A DNA stretch of 64,000 bases from an uncultured SAR116 cluster alpha proteobacterium (GCA_902537945.1 CACBDG010000003.1:53625-117624); one strand, 5' to 3'. Positions 28,555-37,750 are shown, numbered from the stretch's first letter. Notes: generated by a model from the letters alone, not told the origin. Numbers and translations: made by a program.

Positions 28555-29439
28555 TTAAATAAGTTGTTCTTCTCCTAAAACAGTTGTTCTTCTCATATCC
28601 CTGTTCTCTTTTAAATCGTCAAATGCTCTAGCCCTGTGCATGGTTTGTCTGTTATCCCAAATAATTAGGTCATTTAGAGACCACTTATGAACATATTTAA
28701 ATTGTGTTTGAGTAGCATATTCAATTAAATCATCTATAAAACACATCGAGTCAGGTCTTATCCAATCTCTAATCTTTCCAATATGACTAGAAAGAAAGAT
28801 TGTTTTTCTTTTAGTCAAATTGTTCATCCTAACAAGAGGTTGCTCTACAGGTGCAAAATTTTTAATTTCTTCTGAAGATAACTCTTTAGTCATATCAAAA
28901 CCTAATCGTTGTCGTGAATAAATCAAAGAATGTTCACAAATCATATTTTTAATTTTTGTTTTTGTATTATTATCAAGACAATCATATGCATCTCTCATGT
29001 CAGCAAATTCAGTATTTCCTCCTTCTTTAGATATATTCCTTGCAGATAACAGAGAGTATTTTGCTGGAATTTTTTTGAAAGAGCTATCAGTATGCCATAG
29101 TCTATTTCCTAAATTAAATATCCTTCGTGGATCATTTTTTGTAAAAGGTTTGTTATTTTTATCTAGATTAGATACATCTGCTAAATCAGCAGATAATCTT
29201 CTGTCTTTAGCTTTTGTAATGTTTGATTTTTTTCCTGATGCTTCTATTTCGCCAAAATATCTAGTAAATCTCACTTGTTCGTCATCATTGATATTTTGAT
29301 TTTTAAATACTAATACAGATAATTTATTTATTGCTTCGTCAATTTTTTCTACTAATTCATCATTTAATTCTTTTTTCAAATTAACCCCAGAGACAAATCC
29401 TACAAAGTTTGGAAATTTTTCTCTTGTTTCTATTTTCAT
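28555..29439 (-). CDS. TauD/TfdA family Fe(II)/2-oxoglutarate dioxygenase
   Basis: A 294-residue non-haem iron dioxygenase. The iron ligands are visible as H116 and D118 in LWHTDSSF and H268 in TMHRARAFDD, with arginines (R280/R283/R284) downstream for 2-oxoglutarate binding. The family oxidises substrates such as taurine, alkyl sulfates, 2,4-D or small acids. The N-terminal region resembles the TfdA/alkylsulfatase-like side more than TauD proper, but the substrate is unknown. A very strong AGGAGG site precedes the ATG. It faces metC tail to tail. Confidence 0.85.
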   Translation of the reverse strand: MKIETREKFPNFVGFVSGVNLKKELNDELVEKIDEAINKLSVLVFKNQNINDDEQVRFTRYFGEIEASGKKSNITKAKDRRLSADLADVSNLDKNNKPFTKNDPRRIFNLGNRLWHTDSSFKKIPAKYSLLSARNISKEGGNTEFADMRDAYDCLDNNTKTKIKNMICEHSLIYSRQRLGFDMTKELSSEEIKNFAPVEQPLVRMNNLTKRKTIFLSSHIGKIRDWIRPDSMCFIDDLIEYATQTQFKYVHKWSLNDLIIWDNRQTMHRARAFDDLKENRDMRRTTVLGEEQLI

Positions 29440-29532
29440 GTTAATCTCCTCCTAGATCCTAATGAAAAAATATTAGTATTTATTTATAATTAATTATAAA
29501 ATACGACTTGTAAAATCAAAAAAGAGAGAATT

Positions 29533-30018
29533 ATGAGTTTAATCAGAGTGAATGTTTTATTAACCTGTTTAATTATATCATTTTTAGTTCTAAGTTTTAA
29601 AACTTATGCTGTTCAAGAATTAAAAGGAACTTGGTTTGAATGCGAGTTTTCTGGCAAAACCAGCAAACCAACTGATGATTGCAATATGTTAGACAATGAT
29701 GGGTTTATATTTAACGAAAACATTGCTGCACATATATCGGTAGTAGATAGTCAAGAACCAAATTGTAAAAAAAATAAATTTGGTCAATGTTTTCAAAGTG
29801 ATTTAAAATTTGTAACTGTAAGGAAAGGAAGACAAGACAAAGTAGATTTTCAAAACGGAAAGCTGATTTTAACTTTTTTAGGTTGTGGACAAGTTTTCCA
29901 TTTGAAAGATAAAATCAAATACGTAGAAGCCGCTCCAGACAAAAAAAAATGTTTTTGGGCTGGTAAAAAAGTCTTTTATCTAAAAAAATACAATGGAAAA
30001 TTAATATTTAAAAAATAG
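29533..30018 (+). CDS. Secreted hypothetical protein
   Basis: A 161-residue protein with a signal peptide (hydrophobic stretch about 8-25, cleavage near TYA) and a mature domain with six cysteines, rich in beta strand and lysine. I do not recognise the family. The LKGTWFECEFSGK beginning of the mature part resembles small lipocalin-like periplasmic proteins only in general style. An AGAGAG ribosome site precedes the ATG. The following membrane-protein gene starts 12 bases later, so they are probably cotranscribed. Confidence 0.65.
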   Translation: MSLIRVNVLLTCLIISFLVLSFKTYAVQELKGTWFECEFSGKTSKPTDDCNMLDNDGFIFNENIAAHISVVDSQEPNCKKNKFGQCFQSDLKFVTVRKGRQDKVDFQNGKLILTFLGCGQVFHLKDKIKYVEAAPDKKKCFWAGKKVFYLKKYNGKLIFKK

Positions 30019-30030
30019 TTATTTAGTAAT

Positions 30031-30510
30031 ATGTATATCTTAAAACAAACAAATCTTCTTAAATTTGGATTAATTACTGTTGGAATAATAATTGCTCTAT
30101 TTTGTTTCTATGTGATTGTCGGCTTTTTAGGCATTCAATTTTTAATGGAACCTTATCAATATGGAACTTTCTTCGCCTGGGTAATAATTTTATTTAGTAT
30201 TTTCTATAGATTTACATTTTTACTTTTAACTATAGGTGTGTTTTTTGGTATAATTAATGTTTTAGAATGGCACTTGATATTTGCAATCTTGTTTACTTTG
30301 CCAAGTCTTCTATTTATTTTTCCAAAACAAATCCTTAATTTTAAAATGAAATCAAAAAATACTTCAAAACCTCAAAAAGATAATTTTAATGAATTTTCAA
30401 GTGCAAATCTAAAACAGAGTATGAACAGATTTAAGAGTAAATCTCAAACAAGTGAGGTAATTGACGGTGAATATGAAGTTATAAAAGATAGTGAAAATAA
30501 AAAAAATTAG
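30031..30510 (+). CDS. Small membrane hypothetical protein
   Basis: A 159-residue protein with three predicted membrane segments (about 14-36, 45-70, 74-103) and a charged cytoplasmic tail of about 55 residues rich in K, S, N and Q. The tail ends in EVIDGEYEVIKD, a short motif seen at the C-terminus of several small alphaproteobacterial membrane proteins. No function can be given. Its stop overlaps by 4 bases the stop of the oppositely oriented histidine-phosphatase gene. Confidence 0.6.
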   Translation: MYILKQTNLLKFGLITVGIIIALFCFYVIVGFLGIQFLMEPYQYGTFFAWVIILFSIFYRFTFLLLTIGVFFGIINVLEWHLIFAILFTLPSLLFIFPKQILNFKMKSKNTSKPQKDNFNEFSSANLKQSMNRFKSKSQTSEVIDGEYEVIKDSENKKN

Positions 30511-31073
30511 TCATTTAATTTGATATGAATTGATTCTTGTGAGTTGAGATCAAATGCAACCATACCTCCGCTTGATGTAGACAAACCAGTAAAAGCTAAA
30601 ATATTAACATAGTGTGTTACTAATAAATATGGTCCACCTAATTTATCAAAGCTATTAACTAAATTATTTAATTTTATTAATGTTAATTTTCTATCTGCAT
30701 GTTTTTCGTAGAAGGAATTTAAACCTTCATGTGTCTTAAATTCTCCGATATTCATATTTAAGGCTGTGTCTTTACACCTACACCAAAAACTTGAATATAT
30801 TTTTGAAAATTTAATACCTATTTTTTTTAAAGTGTTACCAAGCATCCTACTTTGGTCTATACCTACTTGATCAAGGTTTCTTTGAGTGGAACAATCATTA
30901 ACGTTAAAATTTGAAGGATCTCCATTACCTGGAGCTAAGGCGTGTCTTAAAAAAATAACTTTGTCCATATCATGATTTTTAAGTTTTTCTAATGATATGA
31001 AACTTTCTTCAGAATATGAGCCACTAATTAAAAAAAAAGAAAATAGAATCGTAAAAATTATCTTTTTCAACAC
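30507..31073 (-). CDS. Secreted histidine phosphatase superfamily protein
   Basis: A 188-residue protein with a signal peptide (about 1-22) and a histidine-phosphatase core. The catalytic RHA motif is in VIFLRHALAPG (about residue 41-45), a second arginine follows near GIDQSRMLG, and the second histidine is in LVTHYVNI. Such enzymes dephosphorylate small metabolites or proteins; here the location is periplasmic. The start appears to be GTG at 31073. It is 22 bases downstream of the DMT transporter gene on the same strand. Confidence 0.8.
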   Translation of the reverse strand: MLKKIIFTILFSFFLISGSYSEESFISLEKLKNHDMDKVIFLRHALAPGNGDPSNFNVNDCSTQRNLDQVGIDQSRMLGNTLKKIGIKFSKIYSSFWCRCKDTALNMNIGEFKTHEGLNSFYEKHADRKLTLIKLNNLVNSFDKLGGPYLLVTHYVNILAFTGLSTSSGGMVAFDLNSQESIHIKLND

Positions 31074-31095
31074 TAATTATTTCCTATTTAGTTCA

Positions 31096-31983
31096 TTAAT
31101 TTGACTTTTTTACAGTTTCTCTTTTTATAATTAAAAATGAAGAAAATACAATTATAACAGTTCCTAAAAAAAATGTTGTTGAAATAACTTCATCAAAAAT
31201 AAAAATACCAATTACTATTCCAATAGGAACTGATATATATCTTAAAGGAGCTAATAAACTGACTGGCGCCATCTTTAGACTGTAAGCTAAAAAAAACTGT
31301 TGAAAACTTGACATAATACCAATAAGTACCAAAAACATAATCAATGCATTATCATTTGGAAACTCAGTTTGATTAAATAAACAAATAAATAAAAATACAA
31401 TTGTACCAATAATATTATACCAAAGAGCCGTAGTTGTTGGATGATCTGTTAAACTTAACTTTCTCACATAAATTGTCATCAAAGCGCCAAAAAACGGAGA
31501 TAAAACACCTAGAATAATGCCAAAATTTTTCCATTCTTCTGAAAAAGGCTTCAGTATTAGTAAAACTCCAATAAACCCAACTAAAGCTGTTATTTTTCTA
31601 TACCAACCAACTACCTCTTTGATTACAATTGGTGCGAGTAAAGCAACAAATAAAGGCATTGTTTGAAGTAAAGTTGTCATTAAACTAAGATCTATAAATT
31701 GTAATGCTGCAAATAAACATCCAAATGACCCTAATCCAGTAAATATTCTAATTGCTAAAGTTGATTTAGATACAACGCAAAAAGCTTTTGATTTTCTTTG
31801 ATAAATTGACGTAATTAAAAGTAGAGGTATGCAAAATAAATATCTAAAAAATAAAATCATAAATACAGACAATTCTACTGAAATAAACTTTACAATGCTT
31901 GCAATGGTTATTGTGCAAATAACTTCGGCAATAGAAAAAGATATACCTAGTGATATTTCAGATTTTTTATTTATTAAAGACAT
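31096..31983 (-). CDS. DMT-superfamily transporter (EamA type)
   Basis: A 295-residue membrane protein with ten hydrophobic segments arranged as two EamA repeats, the mark of drug/metabolite transporters. The pattern of short polar turns (FRYLFCIPLL, PLRYISVPIG) matches this family. Members export amino acids, nucleosides or other metabolites; the substrate is not visible here. About 257 bases of non-coding DNA separate it from the cyclase gene upstream, in which I see no gene or clear RNA. Confidence 0.85.
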   Translation of the reverse strand: MSLINKKSEISLGISFSIAEVICTITIASIVKFISVELSVFMILFFRYLFCIPLLLITSIYQRKSKAFCVVSKSTLAIRIFTGLGSFGCLFAALQFIDLSLMTTLLQTMPLFVALLAPIVIKEVVGWYRKITALVGFIGVLLILKPFSEEWKNFGIILGVLSPFFGALMTIYVRKLSLTDHPTTTALWYNIIGTIVFLFICLFNQTEFPNDNALIMFLVLIGIMSSFQQFFLAYSLKMAPVSLLAPLRYISVPIGIVIGIFIFDEVISTTFFLGTVIIVFSSFLIIKRETVKKSN

Positions 31984-32240
31984 CTAAATTTAAAAAATCT
32001 AAAATTAGTTGAAAAAAACTGGATTTAAATTCAAGATGTGACATCCCATAAGTAAAGTTAAAATATATTAAATTATTGTAAATACTGACTTTTTTTCCTT
32101 ACAGATCCAATTAAACTTGAAATCTAAAACCTTAACTTTTACAAAAAGAAAGTCAAATTTTAGAGCACTATTTTGATCGATAAGACACCTAAACTAAACA
32201 CCTGTTGCAAATAGACGGCTATACTCTAAATATTTAAAAA

Positions 32241-34139
32241 CTATTCAAAGCCATATTTCAACAAAACTTCTTCATAAACAGGATAGCTTAAACGTTCATT
32301 ATTCCACTTTTTGAAAATATCGTAAATTTTTTGAAGTTTATTACCTTTTATTGATTTTTTTACATTATCAAAATGATCTTGTGCAATTTCAAATTTGCCT
32401 TCAAAGTGTGAAGCTACACCTGAATGTATTTCATAAAAAAACCTTGTTTTGTGTGGCATTGGACTCAACATTTTTAATGCATTTGCTCCATCTTTTACAA
32501 TGTTGTAACATGCTGCTAACATATAATTGTCCATAATAACAACATTACCAGTATCTAATTCATGAGCTTTTAAACCCATATCCCAACAACCTCTGTGAAA
32601 CTGACATTTCTTTTTATTTATATTTTTAGTTTGTTCATCTGGCGAAGTAACATCGTTTAAAGTACATTCGCCTCCAAACGCAACATTTACTGCAAGATTA
32701 CTTAATACATTTGGATCACCAGCATTTAAACTGAAAGCTTTTTCAGCTGACACAAACATCGTTTCCCAGTTTTTTTTGTGAAATTCAATCATTGTTTTGA
32801 CTGTTAAGCCTTTTGGTGACTCTGGGTCAATTATAAGAGCTTTATTAATATATTCTACAGCATCTTCTAACAAATTATTATTATCAGCTTTGGGATTAGA
32901 GGAGTATATCATTCTTGTTCGTTCAGCCAACCATATCCATGCATCAGCATAATTAGGATCTTTTTTGACTGATTCTTTTAAACATTCAATTGCTTTAGGT
33001 CTTAAACTTAATACAGTCTGAGAATTTCTTGCCAAGTTAATACATTCATAAATTGATATATCATCTGTTGAGGATGTAGCTATCTTTTGGTTTATATCCT
33101 TTGACAATACTGCTCCTGCGCCAACAAGTTCATTTATTATTTGTTTTGTAATTTCATCTTGTAGTTTGAATATATTTTTACCTGTTAAATCTCTGTCATA
33201 TGTTTCTGACCAAATATTTGATATGTTCTTACCATCTATAAGATCAACCTTTACTCTAAGCATGTTATCAATCTGCATGATGTTACCATCAACTAAATAA
33301 GAGGCATTTGTAGATGTAGAAACTTCTTTAAGATCTTTTGGAATTTTTTTTAAATTCAGTATATTCAATGATTTAGATGATTTAGTTAATTTAGATCCTA
33401 GGTCTTGAGATATGCCAAGAGCTAGCAGTTTTTCTTTTTGAGTTTCACTTAGGCTTTTAAATGGCAGTATGACAATCTTACTACTATCTAATTTAGTTTC
33501 TGTGTCCAATATTCCTGAGAAGAACAGTCCTATGAAGACGGCAGCTATAGCACCCCCTATCATGGCTATCATCTTGGTATTAGATGATTGTGTCTTTAGC
33601 TTTCTCTTTTGTGATGGATCTAATAACAGATCATAAGCATGAAATTGGTTCTGCTTTACTTTTTGTATTCCTAAATCATTGAATTCGTACTTCGTTTTAT
33701 TAGCAACAAGATCATAAACATTCTTGGATATTGTTATTCCGCCTGGTTGGGCAAGAGCTTCTAATCTAGCTGCTACATTAACACCATCTCCCATAAGGTT
33801 AGCATCACCCTGTTTTACAACATCACCCATATTGATACCTATGCGGTATTCTAGCTTAACATCTGTTGTATCTTTATCATTACGAGCTTTAATTTGTTTT
33901 TGGAACTCTACAGCTGTATTAACAGCAGCAACAGCACTGGGAAACTCAGCAAACACAGAGTCCCCGCCTGTATTGAATATACGGCCTTTTTGTTTTTTAA
34001 TAAGAGGTTCAATGATCTTATTACAGTCATTTAGACTAGCTAGAGTAGCATCCTCATCTTTTTCCATGTGTTTGCTATAGCCAACTACGTCAGTGGCAAA
34101 TATTACTGCTATCTTACGGTCTATGTCTGATGAACTCAT
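32241..34139 (-). CDS. Adenylate/guanylate cyclase with TolB-like and TPR region
   Basis: A 632-residue signalling protein. Residues about 8-170 are a class III nucleotide cyclase domain with metal aspartates D17 (FATDVVGYS) and D60 (NTGGDSVFAEF) and the NVAARLEALA substrate helix. One membrane helix lies at about 189-210. A TolB-like N-terminal type domain (ILPFKSLSE to about 340) follows, then TPR-like repeats (about 390-560). This layout is common in Rhizobiales-type cyclases and suggests periplasmic sensing linked to cAMP production. D17 and D60 indicate a potentially active enzyme; the substrate-specifying residues were not resolved. Confidence 0.88.
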   Translation of the reverse strand: MSSSDIDRKIAVIFATDVVGYSKHMEKDEDATLASLNDCNKIIEPLIKKQKGRIFNTGGDSVFAEFPSAVAAVNTAVEFQKQIKARNDKDTTDVKLEYRIGINMGDVVKQGDANLMGDGVNVAARLEALAQPGGITISKNVYDLVANKTKYEFNDLGIQKVKQNQFHAYDLLLDPSQKRKLKTQSSNTKMIAMIGGAIAAVFIGLFFSGILDTETKLDSSKIVILPFKSLSETQKEKLLALGISQDLGSKLTKSSKSLNILNLKKIPKDLKEVSTSTNASYLVDGNIMQIDNMLRVKVDLIDGKNISNIWSETYDRDLTGKNIFKLQDEITKQIINELVGAGAVLSKDINQKIATSSTDDISIYECINLARNSQTVLSLRPKAIECLKESVKKDPNYADAWIWLAERTRMIYSSNPKADNNNLLEDAVEYINKALIIDPESPKGLTVKTMIEFHKKNWETMFVSAEKAFSLNAGDPNVLSNLAVNVAFGGECTLNDVTSPDEQTKNINKKKCQFHRGCWDMGLKAHELDTGNVVIMDNYMLAACYNIVKDGANALKMLSPMPHKTRFFYEIHSGVASHFEGKFEIAQDHFDNVKKSIKGNKLQKIYDIFKKWNNERLSYPVYEEVLLKYGFE

Positions 34140-34253
34140 ATGTTAATTATAATCATAAAATTAAATAATGCACAATCAACAGTATATAATTATTTTAATT
34201 TAAAGCAGTTTTGACTATTTAAAAAAACCTTTTTAAAAAGAAACTTAACTATT

Positions 34254-34280
34254 TTAATGACTTAATAGTTAAGTCATTAA
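34254..34280 (-). terminator. Hairpin terminator downstream of tRNA-Pro
   Basis: A perfect 12-bp inverted repeat (TTAATGACTTAA, loop of 3, TTAAGTCATTAA) begins 9 bases past the CCA end of tRNA-Pro. A second, mutually exclusive repeat (TTAACTATT / AATAGTTAA, 34245-34272) overlaps it, so two folds compete. T-rich DNA follows on the minus strand. Confidence 0.6.
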
Positions 34281-34288
34281 TTTTATAA

Positions 34289-34365
34289 TGGTCGGGCCAG
34301 CGGGATTTGAACCCACGACCTCCCGCCCCCCAGACGGACGCGCTACCAGGCTGCGCTATGGCCCG
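34289..34365 (-). tRNA. tRNA-Pro (GGG)
   Basis: On the minus strand the acceptor CGGGCCA pairs with TGGCCCG. The anticodon stem TCCGT/GCGGG encloses loop CTGGGGG with anticodon GGG, the T loop is GGTTCAAATCC, and CCA is encoded. Length is 77 bases. Two G-T wobbles and one T-G closing pair occur in the anticodon stem, still a sound fold. Confidence 0.94.
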
Positions 34366-34452
34366 AAATATAATCTAATTTAGTATTATTAAATGATAAA
34401 AATACAACTTTTTATTTTAAATTTCCAAAAAATTGTTGAGGAACGACCTTAT

Positions 34453-34800
34453 TCATGAAAAATGTGTGTGTATTCCTTTCCATTCAGAATTAAAACTGGA
34501 TCTTTTCAAAGTTACGGTTGCTCTTTCTTATCTTTCAAAACTTTTTCCATCTTGATTATAACTAAGAGATGTCCATTTCAATATGGAATTCGCAAATAGT
34601 TTATCTGGTAATAATTGAATAAAAAGAGTTTCTGTTAGAAATTTAAATCCACTAATAGTTGGCCAAATATTTTCCCATTAATTTATTTTAAGTTGATCTA
34701 AACCCTTGACTACATCCATCCAAGTACCAAAACTTACAACATCATTTTCAAAAAATTAAATTGCTAATGAGTATTGTTTTTTTTGAGTAAATTTTTCCCT
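34453..34800 (-). pseudogene. Decayed SnoaL/NTF2-like (DUF4440-type) gene
   Basis: The 540-base spacer between tRNA-Pro and the DUF3422 gene has no open gene. One minus-strand frame from 34800 to a TGA at 34453-34455 gives clear protein-like sequence, interrupted by three in-frame TAA codons. Readable stretches include ENDVVSFGTWMDVVKGLDQL, WENIWPTISGFKFL, LKWTSLSYNQDGKSFER and ERATVTLKRS, ending EWKGIHTHFS. The layout (polar-ketide-cyclase-like fold, W-x-SG, aromatic strand, terminal H-T-H-F-S) matches small SnoaL/NTF2-like proteins. No frameshift is needed, only nonsense changes. The start is also lost: no credible ATG with a ribosome site was found upstream. Confidence 0.7.
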
Positions 34801-34909
34801 TTCAAAAAACACTATTTGATTGTTTTATGTTCTAGATTTTACGAGTTGAATTTATAAATGGCAATGATCCTTCATGCATCAATTAACATATGTGTTTAAT
34901 AATTTTATT

Positions 34910-36262
34910 TTATTTAATTTTATTAATTTTTTTTCGAACCATTTTTGCAATAAACCAAATTAACACAAGTATAATTGGAACACATAATGCTAAAAAGACC
35001 GCTTTACTAATTAAAAATTTATCAAAATTTATTGGGTCAACGAGTGTGCTTAATAGGCCCACAATGTAGTATGTAATTGCAACGATAGACAATGACTCAA
35101 CTGTCTCTTGCAATCGGAGTTGTGCTCTAGCTCTTAGTTCCATAGATTCTAATAAATCTTTATTCTGAATTTGAACTCCCATTTCAATTTGAGTTCTTAC
35201 TAGATTATCTGCTCTTTGAGCTCTTCTAGCTAATGATTCTAACCTTCTTGAAAATGCTTCACTCGTTCTTATTGCAGGTTGTAATCTTCTACTTAAAAAT
35301 TCATTGTTTGTTTGAAATGACTCCAAACGATCTTCTCGCAAATCTGTTATTCTTTGTTCAACTAGCTTATAATAAGCAGCAGTCGCTGATAATCGGTAGT
35401 TTGTCGACGAATCTATTTCTTCTATCTTTGCCACTACATATGATAATTCATTTAAGTCTTGTTGATAATCAGGATATCTAATAGATTTTTTATCTAAATT
35501 GTTTTTAGCAGTTCTTGATACAGATTTTGTGATTTCTGTGATTTGTTTTTCTAGATTACTTAAATTTAAACTTTCTTGTCTTACTTGAGGTAATCCTAAT
35601 AAAGACAGTACCTGATAAGTTTCAAGCTCAACAATTCTTTGCAAAAGTCTTCCAGTTCTTCTTGTTCTTAAATTTTTATTTTGTATAAATACTCTTCTTA
35701 ATCCTGAACCAAGAAAATTTGTCCTATCAGATTTGAAAGACATAAAAACATTAGCACCATCTTCTGCAACATTTGATCCAGCAAAGTTGTCATGATAGAA
35801 ATATTCTTCTATATCAATTGGTTTGAAAATATGTTTCGATGGTACCATTTCAATCCATGATGATAATAAATGTTCACCAGGAAAATTGTTCAAAAAGTCA
35901 GTTGGTAAAAGTCTTAAAAAATTTTCATCAAACAATTTAGGTTTGTTTTTATTCTTATTTTCAATTTTGTTTGGGTATATGAGTGTTAAAGAAATAAATT
36001 CTGTGTGGCATTCATATCTAATTATTAAATCTTTTCCCTCAGCTACCCAATATTTTGAGGCTTCCTTAGGTAAATTTTGAAAGTTAATTTTACTCAGAAA
36101 TTTATCTAAATAGGCCCAGCTTTTTTTATCATCGTTTTCTTTTATAAGATATGCAAAATGAAATACCCTTAAGTTATTACTTAACTTTATATAAGGCCTA
36201 GCATGAAGTTCATCTTTGAAAGATAATTGGCTATTTGAGGTTTGATTTTCCATATTAATCAT
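34910..36262 (-). CDS. DUF3422 family membrane protein
   Basis: A 450-residue protein with the N-terminal ELHARPYIKL motif that marks DUF3422, a long middle part rich in coiled-coil-forming helices (about 240-390, with many E/R/L repeats), and two C-terminal membrane segments (about 395-415 and 423-443). The family is common in alpha- and betaproteobacteria and its function is unknown. The ATG at 36262 is preferred to a TTG just upstream; another ATG lies at 36253. No operon partner is present. Confidence 0.85.
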   Translation of the reverse strand: MINMENQTSNSQLSFKDELHARPYIKLSNNLRVFHFAYLIKENDDKKSWAYLDKFLSKINFQNLPKEASKYWVAEGKDLIIRYECHTEFISLTLIYPNKIENKNKNKPKLFDENFLRLLPTDFLNNFPGEHLLSSWIEMVPSKHIFKPIDIEEYFYHDNFAGSNVAEDGANVFMSFKSDRTNFLGSGLRRVFIQNKNLRTRRTGRLLQRIVELETYQVLSLLGLPQVRQESLNLSNLEKQITEITKSVSRTAKNNLDKKSIRYPDYQQDLNELSYVVAKIEEIDSSTNYRLSATAAYYKLVEQRITDLREDRLESFQTNNEFLSRRLQPAIRTSEAFSRRLESLARRAQRADNLVRTQIEMGVQIQNKDLLESMELRARAQLRLQETVESLSIVAITYYIVGLLSTLVDPINFDKFLISKAVFLALCVPIILVLIWFIAKMVRKKINKIK

Positions 36263-36379
36263 TTTCAAAATAATAAACTTACCTTCACATTAATTAAGAA
36301 TTTATAATTTGTAAAACTTAGATTAAAATAATTGAAAATAATGAATTAATTAAATAAATGTTTAAATAAGGATGTTTAT

Positions 36380-37147
36380 ATGGAATTTAAAAATGATATT
36401 GCAATTATACAACAACAAGCAACTCAAACTAATGTCGGTGTAATTAGAAGACAGGCTATTTTAAATGAATTAAACATTCAAAAAGGTCAAACTATAATAG
36501 ACATTGGATGTGGTGGTGGATATTTACTTAAAGAAATGTCTTTAGCAGTAGGAGAAAAGGGTAAAATTATAGGAGTTGATTCTAGTGATTTTCAAATAAA
36601 ATCTGCAGAAAAATTTTGTTCAAATCTTTCAAATATTGAATTACTGTGTTGTAATGCAGATAGTATAATGATCGAACCAATATCATGCGATGCAGTTACA
36701 TCAACTCAAACTCTTGAGTATATTGAGGATATTGATGATGTCTTAAGAGAAACGAAAAGACTTCAAAAACAAAATTCAAAATTCATAAACATATCAACCT
36801 TGTGGGATTTTTTTGGTTTTCACGGACCAGATCCAGAGCTTAATAAAATTATGCATGATTCGATGAAAGGCCAAAAACATCCAATGCTTCCTGTTCAACT
36901 CAGTGGAAAGTTAGAAAAACTAGGATATAAAAATATTAAAACACAAGAAATAAATTTTTTTATAAGAAATAAACATGACAACTCCTTTCCAAAATGTCAT
37001 GAAATACTTATGAGCAATGCTGCAAGAAATATGGGTGTGTCAGAAGAACTTATATTAAATTGGCAAAATCAATTAAAAAAAGCTGAAGAAGATGGGAGTT
37101 TTGCATTTACTGCATATAGTATTTTGACTTCAGCATATAACTCTTGA
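36380..37147 (+). CDS. Class I SAM-dependent methyltransferase
   Basis: A 255-residue methyltransferase. The SAM-binding motif I is DIGCGGGY (residues 41-48), followed by the acidic strand end in IGVDSSD and by the motif IV region SCDAVTSTQTLEYIED. The C-terminal half carries an HGPDPELNKIMHDSM segment reminiscent of UbiE/arsenite-methyltransferase-like enzymes, but the key cysteines of arsenite methylation are not evident. The substrate is unknown. An AGGATG ribosome site lies upstream. It stands alone, divergent from DUF3422. Confidence 0.85.
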   Translation: MEFKNDIAIIQQQATQTNVGVIRRQAILNELNIQKGQTIIDIGCGGGYLLKEMSLAVGEKGKIIGVDSSDFQIKSAEKFCSNLSNIELLCCNADSIMIEPISCDAVTSTQTLEYIEDIDDVLRETKRLQKQNSKFINISTLWDFFGFHGPDPELNKIMHDSMKGQKHPMLPVQLSGKLEKLGYKNIKTQEINFFIRNKHDNSFPKCHEILMSNAARNMGVSEELILNWQNQLKKAEEDGSFAFTAYSILTSAYNS

Positions 37148-37209
37148 ACACTTTTTTAATACTTAAATTATTTGTTTAGGATTTAAAGATTTTAGGAATA
37201 GTGTTCAAG
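37143..37209. repeat. Perfect 10-bp inverted repeat overlapping a stop codon
   Basis: CTTGAACACT at 37143-37152 and AGTGTTCAAG at 37200-37209 are perfect complements separated by 47 AT-rich bases. The left arm includes the methyltransferase TGA stop (37145-37147). It may be a 3'-end processing or termination structure. Confidence 0.45.
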
Positions 37210-37264
37210 GTTAATATTATTAATAAAAAAACAAATTAACATATTATTTTAAATCGGAATTAAA

Positions 37265-37588
37265 TTAATTACCTGGAGCTTTATAAAGACCAATCATTTT
37301 TGCGCCATCTTTAGCTATGGTGTTTAAATCAATATCTTCAAGAATAGTTAATTCAGCAATTGCACCTGTTTTCATCATTGATAATTTTAAAGACGTCATA
37401 ATATCTGCGCTAGGGGCTTCAACTATTGCTACTACATCATAAATACCTCGTGTGTATGATAAATCAATTAATTTACCACCAATTTTTTCTGATAAGGCAC
37501 TGATCATTGCACGACGATCTTCGTCAGGATTGTCTAACCAACCATCTGTTCCTTGTTTTGTGTATTTTGCTAAAACTATAAATTTCAT
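37265..37588 (-). CDS. GYD-domain protein
   Basis: A 107-residue protein of the GYD family (dimeric alpha-beta barrel fold), with a KFIVLAKYTKQGT start, a middle YTRGIYDVVAIVEAP segment in which the family's GxYD motif is seen as GIYD, and a MTSLKLSMMKTGAI helix. The family function is unknown, with roles in ligand binding proposed. A very strong GGAGG ribosome site precedes the ATG at 37588, so it is probably highly translated. It is monocistronic. Confidence 0.85.
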   Translation of the reverse strand: MKFIVLAKYTKQGTDGWLDNPDEDRRAMISALSEKIGGKLIDLSYTRGIYDVVAIVEAPSADIMTSLKLSMMKTGAIAELTILEDIDLNTIAKDGAKMIGLYKAPGN

Positions 37589-37750
37589 TCTATCCTCCTT
37601 TTTGTTTAAAATAAAATCATATTTTATGTAAATTTCAAAACAAAAGAAAAGAAAAAAATGATTTTAGCTAAAAAACTAATCAAAATAAATCATTGAAATA
37701 GAAAAACTATGCAGCATTCCTAATACTTAAGTTATATAAAATTCAAAGAT

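Noticed and set aside
31984..32240. Possible decayed gene or RNA between the DMT transporter and cyclase genes
   Set aside because: No frame on either strand gave recognisable protein sequence and no strong hairpin was visible.
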